In this document: in pieces, positions 1-7,791 of the stretch | How positions within the stretch are numbered: position 1 is the stretch's first letter | Layout: every line of letters starts with the position of its first letter | Translations under genes and position numbers: made by a program | The notes under the pieces: model-generated | Databases searched by the model: none | Seen by the model: only the letters and a program-made list of their open reading frames with translations | Told to the model about the DNA's origin: nothing | From: Microtetraspora glauca | GTDB taxonomy: Bacteria; Actinomycetota; Actinomycetes; Streptomycetales; Streptomycetaceae | Reading direction: 5' to 3' | Length of the DNA: 12,637 bases | Assembly (NCBI GenBank): GCA_000721275.1 | Contig: JOFO01000091.1 | Location: 1-12,637 of the forward strand

Positions 1-887
1 GTGTCGGTGGGGGTGGGGGTGCCCGTGGGGCCGGTGGGGGTGTCGGTCGGGGTCGGGGTGGTGGCCGGGCCCGCCGCGAACTCGTGGAGCGCCTGGGAGG
101 GCGTCCAGGCGGCGGGGTCGGCGGGGGTGTACTGGGCGAGGACGGGGAAGACGAGGTTGACCTCGTCGTGCATGGTGGCCGTGATCTGCGCCGTGCCGGA
201 GACGACTTCGGCGGTGCCGAGGTCCTTGGCCTCGCCGGTCGCGGTGTCGAGGGTGAGGAAGCTGACCGTGCCCGTCGCGGTGGCCGGTTCGACGGTCGCC
301 CGGATCGGGAAGGGGCGGCCGGCGGGCGGGGTGGCGCTGTCGGACGCGAGCTTGAGGTTGGTGGCCTGCTGGCTGACGGCGGCCCAGTCCTCCCCGGTGA
401 CCTCGATCATCTGGGAGAAGTACTCGGCCCGCGCCTCGGAGTCCGCGGTCTCGCAGGAGAGCCGGAGTTCGTACCGGCCGTCGAGCGGTCCGGCGGGGAC
501 GAGTTCGCGCAGCCGGTCCTGGAGCGTGGCGTAGCCGGGTCCGGGGGCGGTGAGCGGGCCGGTGAGCGGGGTGGTGCCGAGCGGGCCGCCGGGGGCGACC
601 TCGGCTATCGGCGCGGTGGCGGCCGGGTCGCCGGGGTTGACCAGCACGAGGACGCCCTTGACGTACGGCCGGGCGGGGTCGGCGGGCGCGGGGCAGGCGG
701 CCGAGGCGGTGACGGACGCCGGGCCGGCGGAGAGGGGACCGGAGGCGGGCGTCAGCGTGACGGTGCCGTGCCGGGTGGCGGCGGAGGCGGGCGTGGACAG
801 GGCCAGGACGGTCGCGAGGGTGCCGCAGAGGAGGGCGAGGGCCGTGAGCAGCGCCACGGGTGATCTGAGGGCGGTGGGCTTGGGCAT
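1..887 (-). CDS. Secreted Ig-like domain protein, 3' end off the window
   Basis: I read this frame by hand. It is open from an ATG at 887 to the left edge (295 codons), so the C-terminus is missing. The start is preceded by GGAGG at 899-903 (spacing 11 nt). Residues 1-36 form a signal peptide ending PASA. Residues 37 to about 150 are a beta-rich region with two cysteines (C65, C145) that could form a disulfide. Residues about 195-255 look like a bacterial Ig-like repeat (EPATATGTVSFLT, then LGTAEVVSGTAQITATM). From about residue 275 there is a Thr/Pro-rich stretch of TPTPTDTPTG type, which normally spans the cell wall or leads to an anchor. No catalytic motif is seen. It follows the PstS-like 324-aa gene in the same direction but behind a strong hairpin, so it may have its own promoter. 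A surface or adhesin-like role is inference. Confidence 0.85.
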   Translation of the reverse strand, partial: MPKPTALRSPVALLTALALLCGTLATVLALSTPASAATRHGTVTLTPASGPLSAGPASVTASAACPAPADPARPYVKGVLVLVNPGDPAATAPIAEVAPGGPLGTTPLTGPLTAPGPGYATLQDRLRELVPAGPLDGRYELRLSCETADSEARAEYFSQMIEVTGEDWAAVSQQATNLKLASDSATPPAGRPFPIRATVEPATATGTVSFLTLDTATGEAKDLGTAEVVSGTAQITATMHDEVNLVFPVLAQYTPADPAAWTPSQALHEFAAGPATTPTPTDTPTGPTGTPTPTD

Positions 888-958
888 GGCGTGGATGTCC
901 TCCGGTGCGGGTGGATGTCGTGGGTCGCGGATCGTGGTGGCCGGCGGGGTACGCCGGG

Positions 959-985
959 GGCCGGGCACCACGGGGGTGCCCGGCC
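959..985 (-). terminator. Strong hairpin terminator downstream of the 324-aa gene
   Basis: This is a perfect 11-bp inverted repeat: 959-969 pairs with 975-985 around a 5-nt loop (970-974). It starts 27 nt after the stop codon at 1012-1014. No U-tract follows on the minus strand, which is common for terminators in high-G+C actinomycetes. It lies between the 324-aa gene and the Ig-like gene, so it should end or attenuate read-through, or stabilise the upstream 3' end. Confidence 0.7.
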
Positions 986-1011
986 GGTGTGCGGTCAGGG
1001 GAGGGGGCTGG

Positions 1012-1986
1012 TCAGCGCTCGCCCTTGAGGGTGGTGGCACCGCAGCCGGCGCCGAGGGCGCCGAAGCCGTAGGTGGTGAGGGTGGAGGTGGCGGCGCAGA
1101 CCTTGGAGGACGAGCCGACGAAGGTCTGGGCGACGGTGGCGTTGGTCAGCTTCGCGGTCGGGACGACGTTGTAGACGTCGCGGACGAAGGGGAAGGACAG
1201 GTTGAGCGTCGTGTCGGCGTTGCGCGGGGCGACGCCGCCGACGGAGCCGAGGACGGCCGCGCCGCGGCGGTCGGCGACGGCGCCCTTCTCCTGGGCGGTG
1301 TACTGGGCGACGGAGTAGGGGGCGATGTCACCGGCGGAGTCGAGGACGGTGCCGTCGTTCTCCTGGGCGCCCTGCGTGACGCAGGAGCCGGGGGTGGTGA
1401 CGCCGATGGAGGAGAGGAAGAACTGGCGGGTGCCGGAGTTGGCCTGCGGCAGCAGCGGGGTGAGCGCGACGCCGTTGAGGGAGGTGAGGCTGCACTCGTA
1501 GACGGCCTTGAGCTGCGCGGTCGTCAGGGTGGCCGGCAGGGCGCTGTCGGAGCGCTTCACCCAGGAGACCGCGTCCTTGGCGAAGGGGATCCAGGTGAGG
1601 TCCGTGGTGCTGGTGTCGACGGGGCCGCGCGAGGAGCGGGCGAAGTCGAGGCAGCCGGAGTTGGTGTCCACGGCGTTGCGGAGCGCGTCGATGCCGGCCG
1701 AGGAGCCGTTCGGGCGGTTGATCACACAGCCGGTGGCCTTGGTCTTGACGGTGGCGGTGCCCGTGGCGTTCCAGGAGGCGATGATCTTCTGGCCGAAGGC
1801 GTTGACGACGACGTCGCCGAGGCCGTTCATGACGTCCTGGGTCGTGTCGGAGCCGACACCCGCGAGGGTGCGGTACTGGGTGACCGGGTTGGGGTCGGCC
1901 TGGGCGGCCGGGGCGAGGGCGACACCGAGGCCGAGGGCGGCGACACCGAGGGCGGCACCGATACGAGCGCGGGACTTGACGTTCAC
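1012..1986 (-). CDS. Secreted PstS-like phosphate-binding family protein (324 aa)
   Basis: The start is GTG at 1986 with an excellent GGAGGA at 1995-2000, about 8 nt away. Residues 1-30 are a Sec signal peptide ending AQA with no lipobox cysteine. The mature protein begins DPNP. Motifs match the PstS fold: GVGSDTTQDV (43-52) in the position of the first phosphate-contact loop, RPNGSSAG (91-98), FARSSRGP (115-122) and QANSGTRQFF (181-190), the last resembling the SGT-type anion-binding signature. Several cysteines (C87, C112, C165 and three nearer the C-terminus) suggest disulfides after export. There is no C-terminal membrane segment, unlike the two binding proteins upstream, so it is probably released or wall-associated. 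It sits between two strong hairpins and so may be its own transcript. Phosphate as ligand is inferred from the fold; another oxyanion is possible. Confidence 0.88.
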   Translation of the reverse strand: MNVKSRARIGAALGVAALGLGVALAPAAQADPNPVTQYRTLAGVGSDTTQDVMNGLGDVVVNAFGQKIIASWNATGTATVKTKATGCVINRPNGSSAGIDALRNAVDTNSGCLDFARSSRGPVDTSTTDLTWIPFAKDAVSWVKRSDSALPATLTTAQLKAVYECSLTSLNGVALTPLLPQANSGTRQFFLSSIGVTTPGSCVTQGAQENDGTVLDSAGDIAPYSVAQYTAQEKGAVADRRGAAVLGSVGGVAPRNADTTLNLSFPFVRDVYNVVPTAKLTNATVAQTFVGSSSKVCAATSTLTTYGFGALGAGCGATTLKGER

Positions 1987-2054
1987 TTCTGATCTCCTCC
2001 GTGAAAAACGGATGTGTCATGGAATGGACGCGCAAGCAGATCCGGATTCTGGAA
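1987..2054 (-). promoter_or_regulatory. Leader of the 324-aa gene; possible promoter
   Basis: This 68-nt stretch lies between the 2055-2084 hairpin and the GTG at 1986. It holds the GGAGGA ribosome site and, just upstream, a short CCGT/ACGG inverted repeat around a TTTTC loop. A TTGCGC can be read as a -35 element, but I see no convincing TANNNT at the right spacing. The only reason to expect a promoter here is the strong terminator-like hairpin before it. Confidence 0.3.
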
Positions 2055-2084
2055 TTCCCGGCCGGTCCGTCGACCGGCCGGGAA
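2055..2084 (-). terminator. Perfect 13-bp hairpin ending the pst-like operon
   Basis: 2055-2067 and 2072-2084 are perfect reverse complements (13 bp) with a 4-nt CGTC loop. The hairpin begins 32 nt after the TAG stop of the 864-aa gene at 2117-2119. It reads as a terminator in the minus direction but, being symmetrical, could act both ways. The stem is unusually long and uninterrupted, and is the strongest hairpin in the window. It probably separates the pstC-pstA-pstS-864-aa message from the 324-aa gene, or lets only part of transcription through. Confidence 0.75.
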
Positions 2085-2116
2085 CAAGAATTCCGTACCG
2101 GTGGATCCGGGAACCA

Positions 2117-4711
2117 CTACACCCAGTCCTTTTTCAGGTGACGAATTCCTGTCCTAGGTGAATCCGCGGGGGTGCGGCGGCGGCCCGCGAATCCCAGGAC
2201 GGCGGGTCCCGCGATTCCGGCGACACCGCCGGCGACCAGCACGGCGAGCAGGACCCAGCGGATCCAGCCGAGCACCGCGGAGGGCGTGGTGCCGGTGGAC
2301 GCGGCGAGCTGCTCCCCCGGCGCGCCGCCGGAGCCGGCCCCGCCCGCGCCGCCGGAGCCGGACGCGCCGCCGGAGCCGCCGGGCGGGGCGGAGGACGGTG
2401 CTCCGGAGCCGCTGGTGCCGCCGTCCGCGCCGGAGGCCGTACCGGAGCCGGACGCGGTGCCGGAGCCGGTGGCGGAGCCGTCGCCGGTGGCGCCGCCGTC
2501 CGTCCCCGTGCCGCCGGCACCGGAGCCGGGCGCCGTCCCGGTCGTGCCCGGGCCGCCGGTCCCGCCGGACGTGCCGGTGCCGCCCGCGGTGCCGGCCGTG
2601 CCGCCGGGCCGGGGCGGCGCGCCGCGCTCCAGCCGGTCGGCCGCGGCGGCGGCCCGCTGCCGCAGCGCCGCCGGCATCGGCGCGTAGCCGGGGGGCAGTT
2701 CGCCGGGGGCGAGGCCCTGCCGCTGGCCGGGGCCGGCCGCGTACCGCATGACCCGCGCGTAGTCCCGGCGGGCGGCGTCGGGCAGGGCGGTGGAGGCGGC
2801 GGCGTAGGTGACGACGGTGAGCGGGTAGGCGCCCTTCCTGGCCCGCGCCGGGTCGGCGGCGAGGACCCCGGGGACGGAGGAGTCGGCGAGCTGTCCGACG
2901 GCCTCGGTCAGGGAGGCGCGGGTGGGGAGGACGAAGCGGCCGTCGGCGTTCGGCAGGGCCGCCGCCTCCAGGCCGTAGCGGGCGGCGGAGGCCAGGTCGA
3001 CGATGCCGTACGCCCGGCGGGAGCCCGGGACGACGGGCGCCGCCTTCAGCTTGAGCCCGCCGGTCGCCGTGTCGTCCTCGGCCTCGAACTTGGAGTTGTG
3101 GCTGCCGCGCCGGATCCAGCGGGCGGCGTCGTGGAAGTCGTTGGCGTACGGGGAGCGGTCGAGCGCGCCGTAGGCGATGGTCTTCTCGCCGACGGTGAGC
3201 GGGGTCTCCGACGGGTCGGCCTTGGGGAACTCGTAGAGGCTCGTGCCGGCGACGTCCAGCTCCGCGTAGGAGGGATTCACCTTCATGCCCCACGGGTCGG
3301 GTTTCCCGTCCAGGAATTCCCGTGCGGCGGGATCGCTGCGCACGTAGTCCCAGACGACCCTGGCGGTGTCGGAGCGTTCGGCGGAGAGCAGGATTCCGCC
3401 GGGGTAGTTCATCTCGCCCTGCGGCGCCTCGGCGAATTTCGGGTTGAGTGCGAGGAATTCCGGGTCGCGGATGATCGAGACGGGGTTTCCCTTCAGGTGG
3501 GCGAGCGGTTCGAGGCCGGCGACGCCGACCCGGACGTCGTACGGGTAGGACAGGGTGAGCAGTTTGGCGAGGAGCCGCTGGTTGAGCCGCAGGTCCTTGA
3601 CGAGGCCGATCCGGTCGGCCTCCCAGAAGAAGCCGACGGTGAGGCCGGTGACGGCGACGGGCGCGTGGACGAAGCCGGCCTTCTCGCCGCCCGGCACGGG
3701 TTCGACGGTGAAGGCGAGGCCGGGTGAGGTGGAGGTGGGGTGGAGCAGTCCGGAACGGGCGAGCTCCTCGCCGCGCTGGGAGAAGGTGAAGCGGGTGGAG
3801 TCGCCGGCGCAGAGGGCGGACTGCCAGGAGGTGACGGCCTCGGTGGCCAGTTCGGAGCCGGTGATCCGGCGCTCCTCGCGGTCGGTGGGGCAGGGGTCGC
3901 CGACGGGCAGGAAGTCGAGCGGGAAGACGAGCCGCTGGTTCCAGTTGGTCTGGGAGAAGGGCGAGCTCTGCGGCTTGTGGTTGTTCTGCGTCCCGTCCGG
4001 GTCGAAGGAGCCGCGGGGTACGACGACGAGCCAGCAGCCCCGGCCGCGCGCCTTCGCCCCGGTGCCGACGGGGGCGCCGCAGCCGAGGTGGGGGGCCTCG
4101 CGGGTGGACTGGAGGTGGAAGCCGACCTCGCCGGTGCCGTCGGGCTGGGTGACGGCGTACGGCTCCTCGTTGGTGTCGCCGGGGCTGAAGTAGGTCCAGT
4201 CGGTGACCTTCTTCGTCGGCGGGCCGGAGACGGGGGCGAAGGGGACGAAGGGGCTGGTCTTCTGGCCCGGGTACTCGGGGTCGGGGATGTCCTCGGCGTA
4301 CTGCTTCTCCAGCGGGTCCTGGCCGGCGACGAGCCGCCGCGAGCCGATGTCGACGCCGACGGCGAGCGCGCTGATGCTGGTGGCGCCGAACTGGCACTGT
4401 TCGCGCCGCGGCCCGGCGGGGTCGTCGCCCCAGCACTGCATGATCTGGAGGAAGTTCGTGCCCTGGCTGGTCGGCCTGCCGCCCTTCCAGGTCACCCGGA
4501 GGCCCTGTCCCCGCAGGTTCTTCGTCTGGTGGACGGTCACCTCCAGGCCGGTGAAGTCGTCGTGCGGGCCCTTGGAGCCGCGCAGCGTGACGGCGGAGCC
4601 GGCCGGTTCCGCGGCGGCGGCCGGCGGGTCCTGGGGCAGCGGCAGCAGGGCGAGGAGGAGCGCGGCGAGGAGGGCGCCGAGGCCGCCGGCGCGGATGCGG
4701 CGGGGGGTCAT
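2117..4711 (-). CDS. Membrane-anchored two-part PstS-like surface protein (864 aa)
   Basis: The ATG at 4711 is chosen because its ATGA overlaps the pstS stop by 4 bp (translational coupling) and is followed at once by a signal peptide (residues 1-34, PPAAAA end). The longer open frame upstream is pstS antiframe. Residues about 40-330 are an extracellular domain I do not recognise, with cysteines including QIMQCWGDD (89-97), C106, C211, C226, C274 and C301. Residues about 340-680 look PstS-related: a NYPGGILLSAERSD stretch (435-448), AYGIVDLASAARYGL (567-581), AYPLTVVTYA (628-637) and GQRQG...PPGYAPMP (662-680), matching the usual YPLS and GYxPLP ends. A Gly/Ser/Thr linker (702-800), LAASTG (802-807), a transmembrane helix (about 816-842) and a basic tail follow. 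It probably presents a binding domain outside the membrane for the PstC/PstA permease. The ligand is inferred. Confidence 0.87.
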   Translation of the reverse strand: MTPRRIRAGGLGALLAALLLALLPLPQDPPAAAAEPAGSAVTLRGSKGPHDDFTGLEVTVHQTKNLRGQGLRVTWKGGRPTSQGTNFLQIMQCWGDDPAGPRREQCQFGATSISALAVGVDIGSRRLVAGQDPLEKQYAEDIPDPEYPGQKTSPFVPFAPVSGPPTKKVTDWTYFSPGDTNEEPYAVTQPDGTGEVGFHLQSTREAPHLGCGAPVGTGAKARGRGCWLVVVPRGSFDPDGTQNNHKPQSSPFSQTNWNQRLVFPLDFLPVGDPCPTDREERRITGSELATEAVTSWQSALCAGDSTRFTFSQRGEELARSGLLHPTSTSPGLAFTVEPVPGGEKAGFVHAPVAVTGLTVGFFWEADRIGLVKDLRLNQRLLAKLLTLSYPYDVRVGVAGLEPLAHLKGNPVSIIRDPEFLALNPKFAEAPQGEMNYPGGILLSAERSDTARVVWDYVRSDPAAREFLDGKPDPWGMKVNPSYAELDVAGTSLYEFPKADPSETPLTVGEKTIAYGALDRSPYANDFHDAARWIRRGSHNSKFEAEDDTATGGLKLKAAPVVPGSRRAYGIVDLASAARYGLEAAALPNADGRFVLPTRASLTEAVGQLADSSVPGVLAADPARARKGAYPLTVVTYAAASTALPDAARRDYARVMRYAAGPGQRQGLAPGELPPGYAPMPAALRQRAAAAADRLERGAPPRPGGTAGTAGGTGTSGGTGGPGTTGTAPGSGAGGTGTDGGATGDGSATGSGTASGSGTASGADGGTSGSGAPSSAPPGGSGGASGSGGAGGAGSGGAPGEQLAASTGTTPSAVLGWIRWVLLAVLVAGGVAGIAGPAVLGFAGRRRTPADSPRTGIRHLKKDWV
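2309..2608 (-). repeat. Low-complexity Gly/Ser/Thr linker coding repeat
   Basis: This stretch codes for residues about 702-801 of the 864-aa protein and is almost entirely Gly, Ser, Thr, Ala with a few Asp and Pro. At DNA level it is built from imperfect GCCGGA/GCCGGT-type hexamer units. Such linkers lift a folded domain off the membrane or through the wall and are prone to length change between strains. Confidence 0.7.
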
Positions 4712-6567
4712 CGGGTGCCTCCCTGGCGGTCGCGGCGGGTGAGGAAGCGGCCGACGAGCGGCGGGGCGATGACGGTGGCGAGCAGCAGGAAGGCGGAGAG
4801 GACCATCAGCAGGCCGCGCAGTCCCGCGCCGGAGTCGGCGGCGAGGGTGACGGGGGTGCCGGTGACGGGGCTGCCGGCGTAGCCGCCGGCGTCCGCGCCG
4901 CCGGCCGCCGCGCCGCCCGCGCCGCCGCCGTCGACGATGTCGCCGGTGTCGGGGTCGACGACCGGGCCTCCGGTGCCGCCGGTGCCGGTGGCCGCGCCGC
5001 CGGTGGACCCGCCGGTGCCGCCCGTGCCGGTGGCGCCTCCGGCGCCCGTGGTGCCGGTCGCACCGGTGGAGCCCGTACCGGATCCGGTACCGGCTCCGCC
5101 GCCGGTGCCGCCGCCCGTGCCGCCGCCGGTGGGGCCGCCCGGACCGCCGCCGGACGCACCGCCGCCGCCGGTGCCGGTGCCGGTGCCGGTGCCGCCCGTG
5201 GCGCCGCCGCCTCCGGTGGCCGAACCGCCGGTGCCGCCGCCGCTGTTGCCGACGGGGGTGGCCGTGCCGCGGGCGCCGCCGGTGCCGTCGGCGCACTGCT
5301 GGGTGCCCTGCCGGTCGCACGCCTTGGGCCTCGGGGCGTTCTTGGCGAGGGTGTTGGTGCCGTCAGCGGAGAAGGTGGGGTTGCGGCAGGAGGACAGGTC
5401 GACGGCGCCGGTGGGCGCGCCGGGGATGCGGCGGACCTGGTCGAAGCCGGCCTGGACGAGGTTCCTCGGCAGCGGCGAGTAGCCCAGCTCCTCGGCCTGC
5501 TGCTGGCCCTCGCAGAGGAAGTAGCGGGCGAAGGTGCCGAGCGAGCGGCCCTTGTCGGTGGTGTGCGGGGCGGTCTCCGAGGTGGGGATGACCATGTAGC
5601 TGTAACTGGACAGCGGGTAGGCGCGGTTGTCGGTCGAGCGGTAGACGTCGTCGAGGATCTGGGTGAGGTAGTTCGCCGACGAGCGGTCGGTGTCGATGCG
5701 GGCCCGGAGCAGCGCCACGGCCACCGCCTGCGCGGTCGGCTCGACGTAGTAGCCGGACCGGTTGAGGACCTTGACGACCGGGAAGTGCGCGTTGACGGCG
5801 TACGAGTACTCGACGTAGGTGATCGCGCCCTCGCCCTGCGGCTGCCGGACGTGTGCGGAGACGCCGAGCGAGCCGGACTTGGCGACCGTGGTGGTGCCGG
5901 GCACCACCGGGAAGTAGGACGTCATGCCGCAGGGGGTGGAGCGGCCGGCGCGCCGGCAGTGGTCGTTCCAGACGGAGCCGTGCTCCTTGGCGAGCCAGGT
6001 GGTGAACTGGGCGGTGGTGCCCGAGCCGTCGGAGCGGACGACGGGCACGATCCGGCGTGCCGGGAGGGTGAGGCCGGGGTTGTCGGCCTTGATCTCGGGC
6101 GCGTTCCACAGGGTCAGCTGCCCGGTGAAGATCTTCGCGAGGACCGGGCCGGAGAGGCGCAGGTTGGTGACCTGCCGGCCGCCGATGCGCAGGTTGTACA
6201 TGAAGGCGGTGCCGCCGGCGACGATCGGCATGTACGCGTAGCCGCGGCGCGGCGGGACGTCGGTGGCGCCGCCGTCGGTGAGGCCGTACGGGATCTCGGA
6301 GACGGCGAAGTCGACGGTGCCGTTCTTGAACTGCTCGCGGCCCTGGGAGGAGCCGTTGGCGTTGAAGTTGACGGTCAGTCCGGTGTTGGCGCCGATGTTG
6401 CGGCGCCACTGCTCGACGGCGTTGGAGCTCCAGGTGGAGCCGGAGCCGGTGATCTTGGCGTAGCCGGCGGCCTGGGCGGCGGGCGGGCCGGCGAGGAGGG
6501 CGAGCAGCGCGCAGAGCACGGTGCCCAGGCCCAGGAGGGTGCGGGTGAGCGGGACGGGCGATCTCAC
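4708..6567 (-). CDS. pstS: Phosphate ABC transporter substrate-binding protein PstS, C-terminally membrane-anchored (619 aa)
   Basis: GTG at 6567 is chosen: its GTGA overlaps the pstA stop by 4 bp, GAGGAG lies about 7 nt upstream, and a signal peptide starts immediately (residues 1-33, cleavage after AQA). The PstS domain (about 34-400) shows GSGSTW (41-46), NANGSSQGREQFKNGTVDFA (69-88), KIFTGQLTLWN (145-155), RSDGSGTTAQF (178-188) carrying the SGT phosphate-contact triad, and AYPLSSYSYMVIP near its end. There is no lipobox; the cysteine at 19 is inside the hydrophobic core. A roughly 130-residue Gly/Thr linker (about 439-568), LAADSG (575-580), a transmembrane helix (586-607) and a basic tail follow. 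At 619 aa it is much longer than a usual PstS (about 350-380). Phosphate capture for PstC/PstA is a strong family inference. Confidence 0.93.
   Translation of the reverse strand: MRSPVPLTRTLLGLGTVLCALLALLAGPPAAQAAGYAKITGSGSTWSSNAVEQWRRNIGANTGLTVNFNANGSSQGREQFKNGTVDFAVSEIPYGLTDGGATDVPPRRGYAYMPIVAGGTAFMYNLRIGGRQVTNLRLSGPVLAKIFTGQLTLWNAPEIKADNPGLTLPARRIVPVVRSDGSGTTAQFTTWLAKEHGSVWNDHCRRAGRSTPCGMTSYFPVVPGTTTVAKSGSLGVSAHVRQPQGEGAITYVEYSYAVNAHFPVVKVLNRSGYYVEPTAQAVAVALLRARIDTDRSSANYLTQILDDVYRSTDNRAYPLSSYSYMVIPTSETAPHTTDKGRSLGTFARYFLCEGQQQAEELGYSPLPRNLVQAGFDQVRRIPGAPTGAVDLSSCRNPTFSADGTNTLAKNAPRPKACDRQGTQQCADGTGGARGTATPVGNSGGGTGGSATGGGGATGGTGTGTGTGGGGASGGGPGGPTGGGTGGGTGGGAGTGSGTGSTGATGTTGAGGATGTGGTGGSTGGAATGTGGTGGPVVDPDTGDIVDGGGAGGAAAGGADAGGYAGSPVTGTPVTLAADSGAGLRGLLMVLSAFLLLATVIAPPLVGRFLTRRDRQGGTR
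4864..5253 (-). repeat. Gly/Thr-rich linker repeat inside pstS
   Basis: This is simple sequence coding for residues about 439-568 of PstS, dominated by GG, GT, GGT and GA units. The DNA holds runs of a GCCGGT hexamer (best around 5168-5192) and related units. It resembles the linker in the next gene in role but not in exact composition (Gly/Thr rather than Gly/Ser/Thr). Slippage or assembly error is likely here, so the true length should be treated with some caution. Confidence 0.75.
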
Positions 6568-7778
6568 GGCGTGCTCCTCGGAGGTGCGGGCGGGGACGGA
6601 AGAACGGAGGCGCGGGCGAAGCGGGCCGCGTCCTCGCGGGAGGCCGCCGCGCGGCGCCGCTCCTGGCGCCGGGTCAGCTGCCCGGGGCCGCGCCCGCCGG
6701 CGATCCGGGCGAGCACGAAGAGCAGCAGGACGAGGAGCATCAGCACGGCGGCGGTGCCGAAGCCGCGGGCGATCATGTTCGGTTCGGGCGACTTGACGAG
6801 CTCGAAGGTGGCGAGCGGCAGGGAGACCTGGGCGCCGGAGGTCGGCAGCGCGTTCAGTTCGGCGGTGAAGCCGGCGGTGAGCAGCACCGGCGAGGTCTCG
6901 CCGACGCCGCGGGCGGTGCCGAGGATGACGGCGGTGGTGAGGCCGGAGCGGGCGGTGGGCAGCACGACGTGCCAGACGGTGCGCCAGCGGGAGGCGCCCA
7001 TGGCGTACGAGGCCTCGCGCAGGGTGCCGGGGACGAGCCGGATGACGACGTCGGCGGCGCGGATGATGATCGGCAGCATCATCACGGAGAGGGCGAGGGC
7101 GGCGGCGAGACCGGAGCGTTCCATGCCGAGGGCGAGGATGACGGTCGCGTAGACGAACAGGCCGGCGACGATCGACGGGAGCGCGGTCATCGCCTCGACG
7201 ATGGTGCGCACCAGGCGGGCGAAGGGTCCGGGGACCTCGTTGAGGAAGACGGCGCAGACGATGCCGGCGGGGACGGTGAGGACGAGCGCGATGCCGACCT
7301 GTTCGAGGGTGCCGACGACGGCGTGCAGGACGCCGCCGGTGTCGAGCGGTTCGAGGGGGCCGGCGAGGCTCATGTCCTCGGTGAAGAAGTTGAGGTGGAC
7401 GAGGGCTTCGCGGCCCTCCCACAGGGTGAAGGCGACGACGAAGACGAGGACGGCGAGGAGGACGAGGCCGAGGGTGCGGACGACGACGCCGGCGACCCGG
7501 TCGCGGACGGCGGGCCCGTCCTCGTCGAAGGAGACGAGCAGCGCGTAGAGGCCGAGGAAGAGGGCGTACGCGACGAGGGCGAAGCCGACGGTGCCGGAGA
7601 AGGGCAGCAGCCGGTCGAAGAGCAGCCAGGTGAGGGCGAGCGCGGCGGCGGCGGCGCCGAGGACGGCGTACACGTCGGTGGCCCGGGGGCCGGTGGTGGT
7701 GCGGCGGCGTTCGGGTCCGGCGGGCGGGGCCTGGCCGGTGGGCGGGCGCAGGGCCGGCCGCTCCGGGGCGAGGGTCAT
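6564..7778 (-). CDS. pstA: Phosphate ABC transporter permease PstA (404 aa)
   Basis: This is the inner-membrane permease subunit that pairs with PstC to form the channel. The ATG at 7778 has a purine-rich AGGGGAG just upstream and lies 13 nt after the pstC stop. The family signature is the cytoplasmic EAA loop, REASYAMGASRWRTVWHVVLP (about 254-274), which docks on the ATPase. Hydrophobic segments fall near 35-55, 62-84, 98-118, 150-178, 198-218, 224-240, 280-300 and 340-362. At 404 residues it is longer than a typical PstA (about 300). The extra length is a Pro/Arg-rich N-terminus plus an added pair of transmembrane helices before the conserved core, and a basic C-terminal tail. Its stop overlaps the pstS start by 4 bp. 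Assignment as PstA rather than PstC rests on order and sequence. Confidence 0.94.
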   Translation of the reverse strand: MTLAPERPALRPPTGQAPPAGPERRRTTTGPRATDVYAVLGAAAAALALTWLLFDRLLPFSGTVGFALVAYALFLGLYALLVSFDEDGPAVRDRVAGVVVRTLGLVLLAVLVFVVAFTLWEGREALVHLNFFTEDMSLAGPLEPLDTGGVLHAVVGTLEQVGIALVLTVPAGIVCAVFLNEVPGPFARLVRTIVEAMTALPSIVAGLFVYATVILALGMERSGLAAALALSVMMLPIIIRAADVVIRLVPGTLREASYAMGASRWRTVWHVVLPTARSGLTTAVILGTARGVGETSPVLLTAGFTAELNALPTSGAQVSLPLATFELVKSPEPNMIARGFGTAAVLMLLVLLLFVLARIAGGRGPGQLTRRQERRRAAASREDAARFARASVLPSPPAPPRSTP

Positions 7779-7791
7779 GGAGGCTCCCCTG

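Noticed and set aside
550..1992. Plus-strand ORF (480 codons) opposite the 324-aa gene
   Set aside because: Gly/Asp/Val-rich shadow with no domain; the minus strand has signal peptide, ribosome site and PstS motifs.
2053..2110. Cluster of GAATTC and GGATCC-like restriction sites as a cloning scar
   Set aside because: The sites lie in a natural intergenic hairpin region with flanking genes intact, and short palindromes are expected there by chance.
2154..4436. Minus-strand ORF (760 codons) in another frame of the 864-aa gene
   Set aside because: Translation is Arg/Pro-rich nonsense; the neighbouring frame has signal peptide, domains and membrane anchor.
5160..5200. Short tandem GCCGGT repeats as a possible CRISPR or VNTR array
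   Set aside because: The repeats code in frame for Gly/Thr linker and have no spacers; they are low-complexity coding sequence.
4712..5320. N-terminal extension of the 864-aa frame
   Set aside because: The added 203 residues are Arg/His-rich antiframe of the pstS linker; the ATG at 4711 overlaps the pstS stop and starts a signal peptide.
5563..7152. Plus-strand ORF (529 codons) opposite pstA/pstS
   Set aside because: Low-complexity translation with no recognisable motif; the opposite strand carries clear PstA and PstS signatures.
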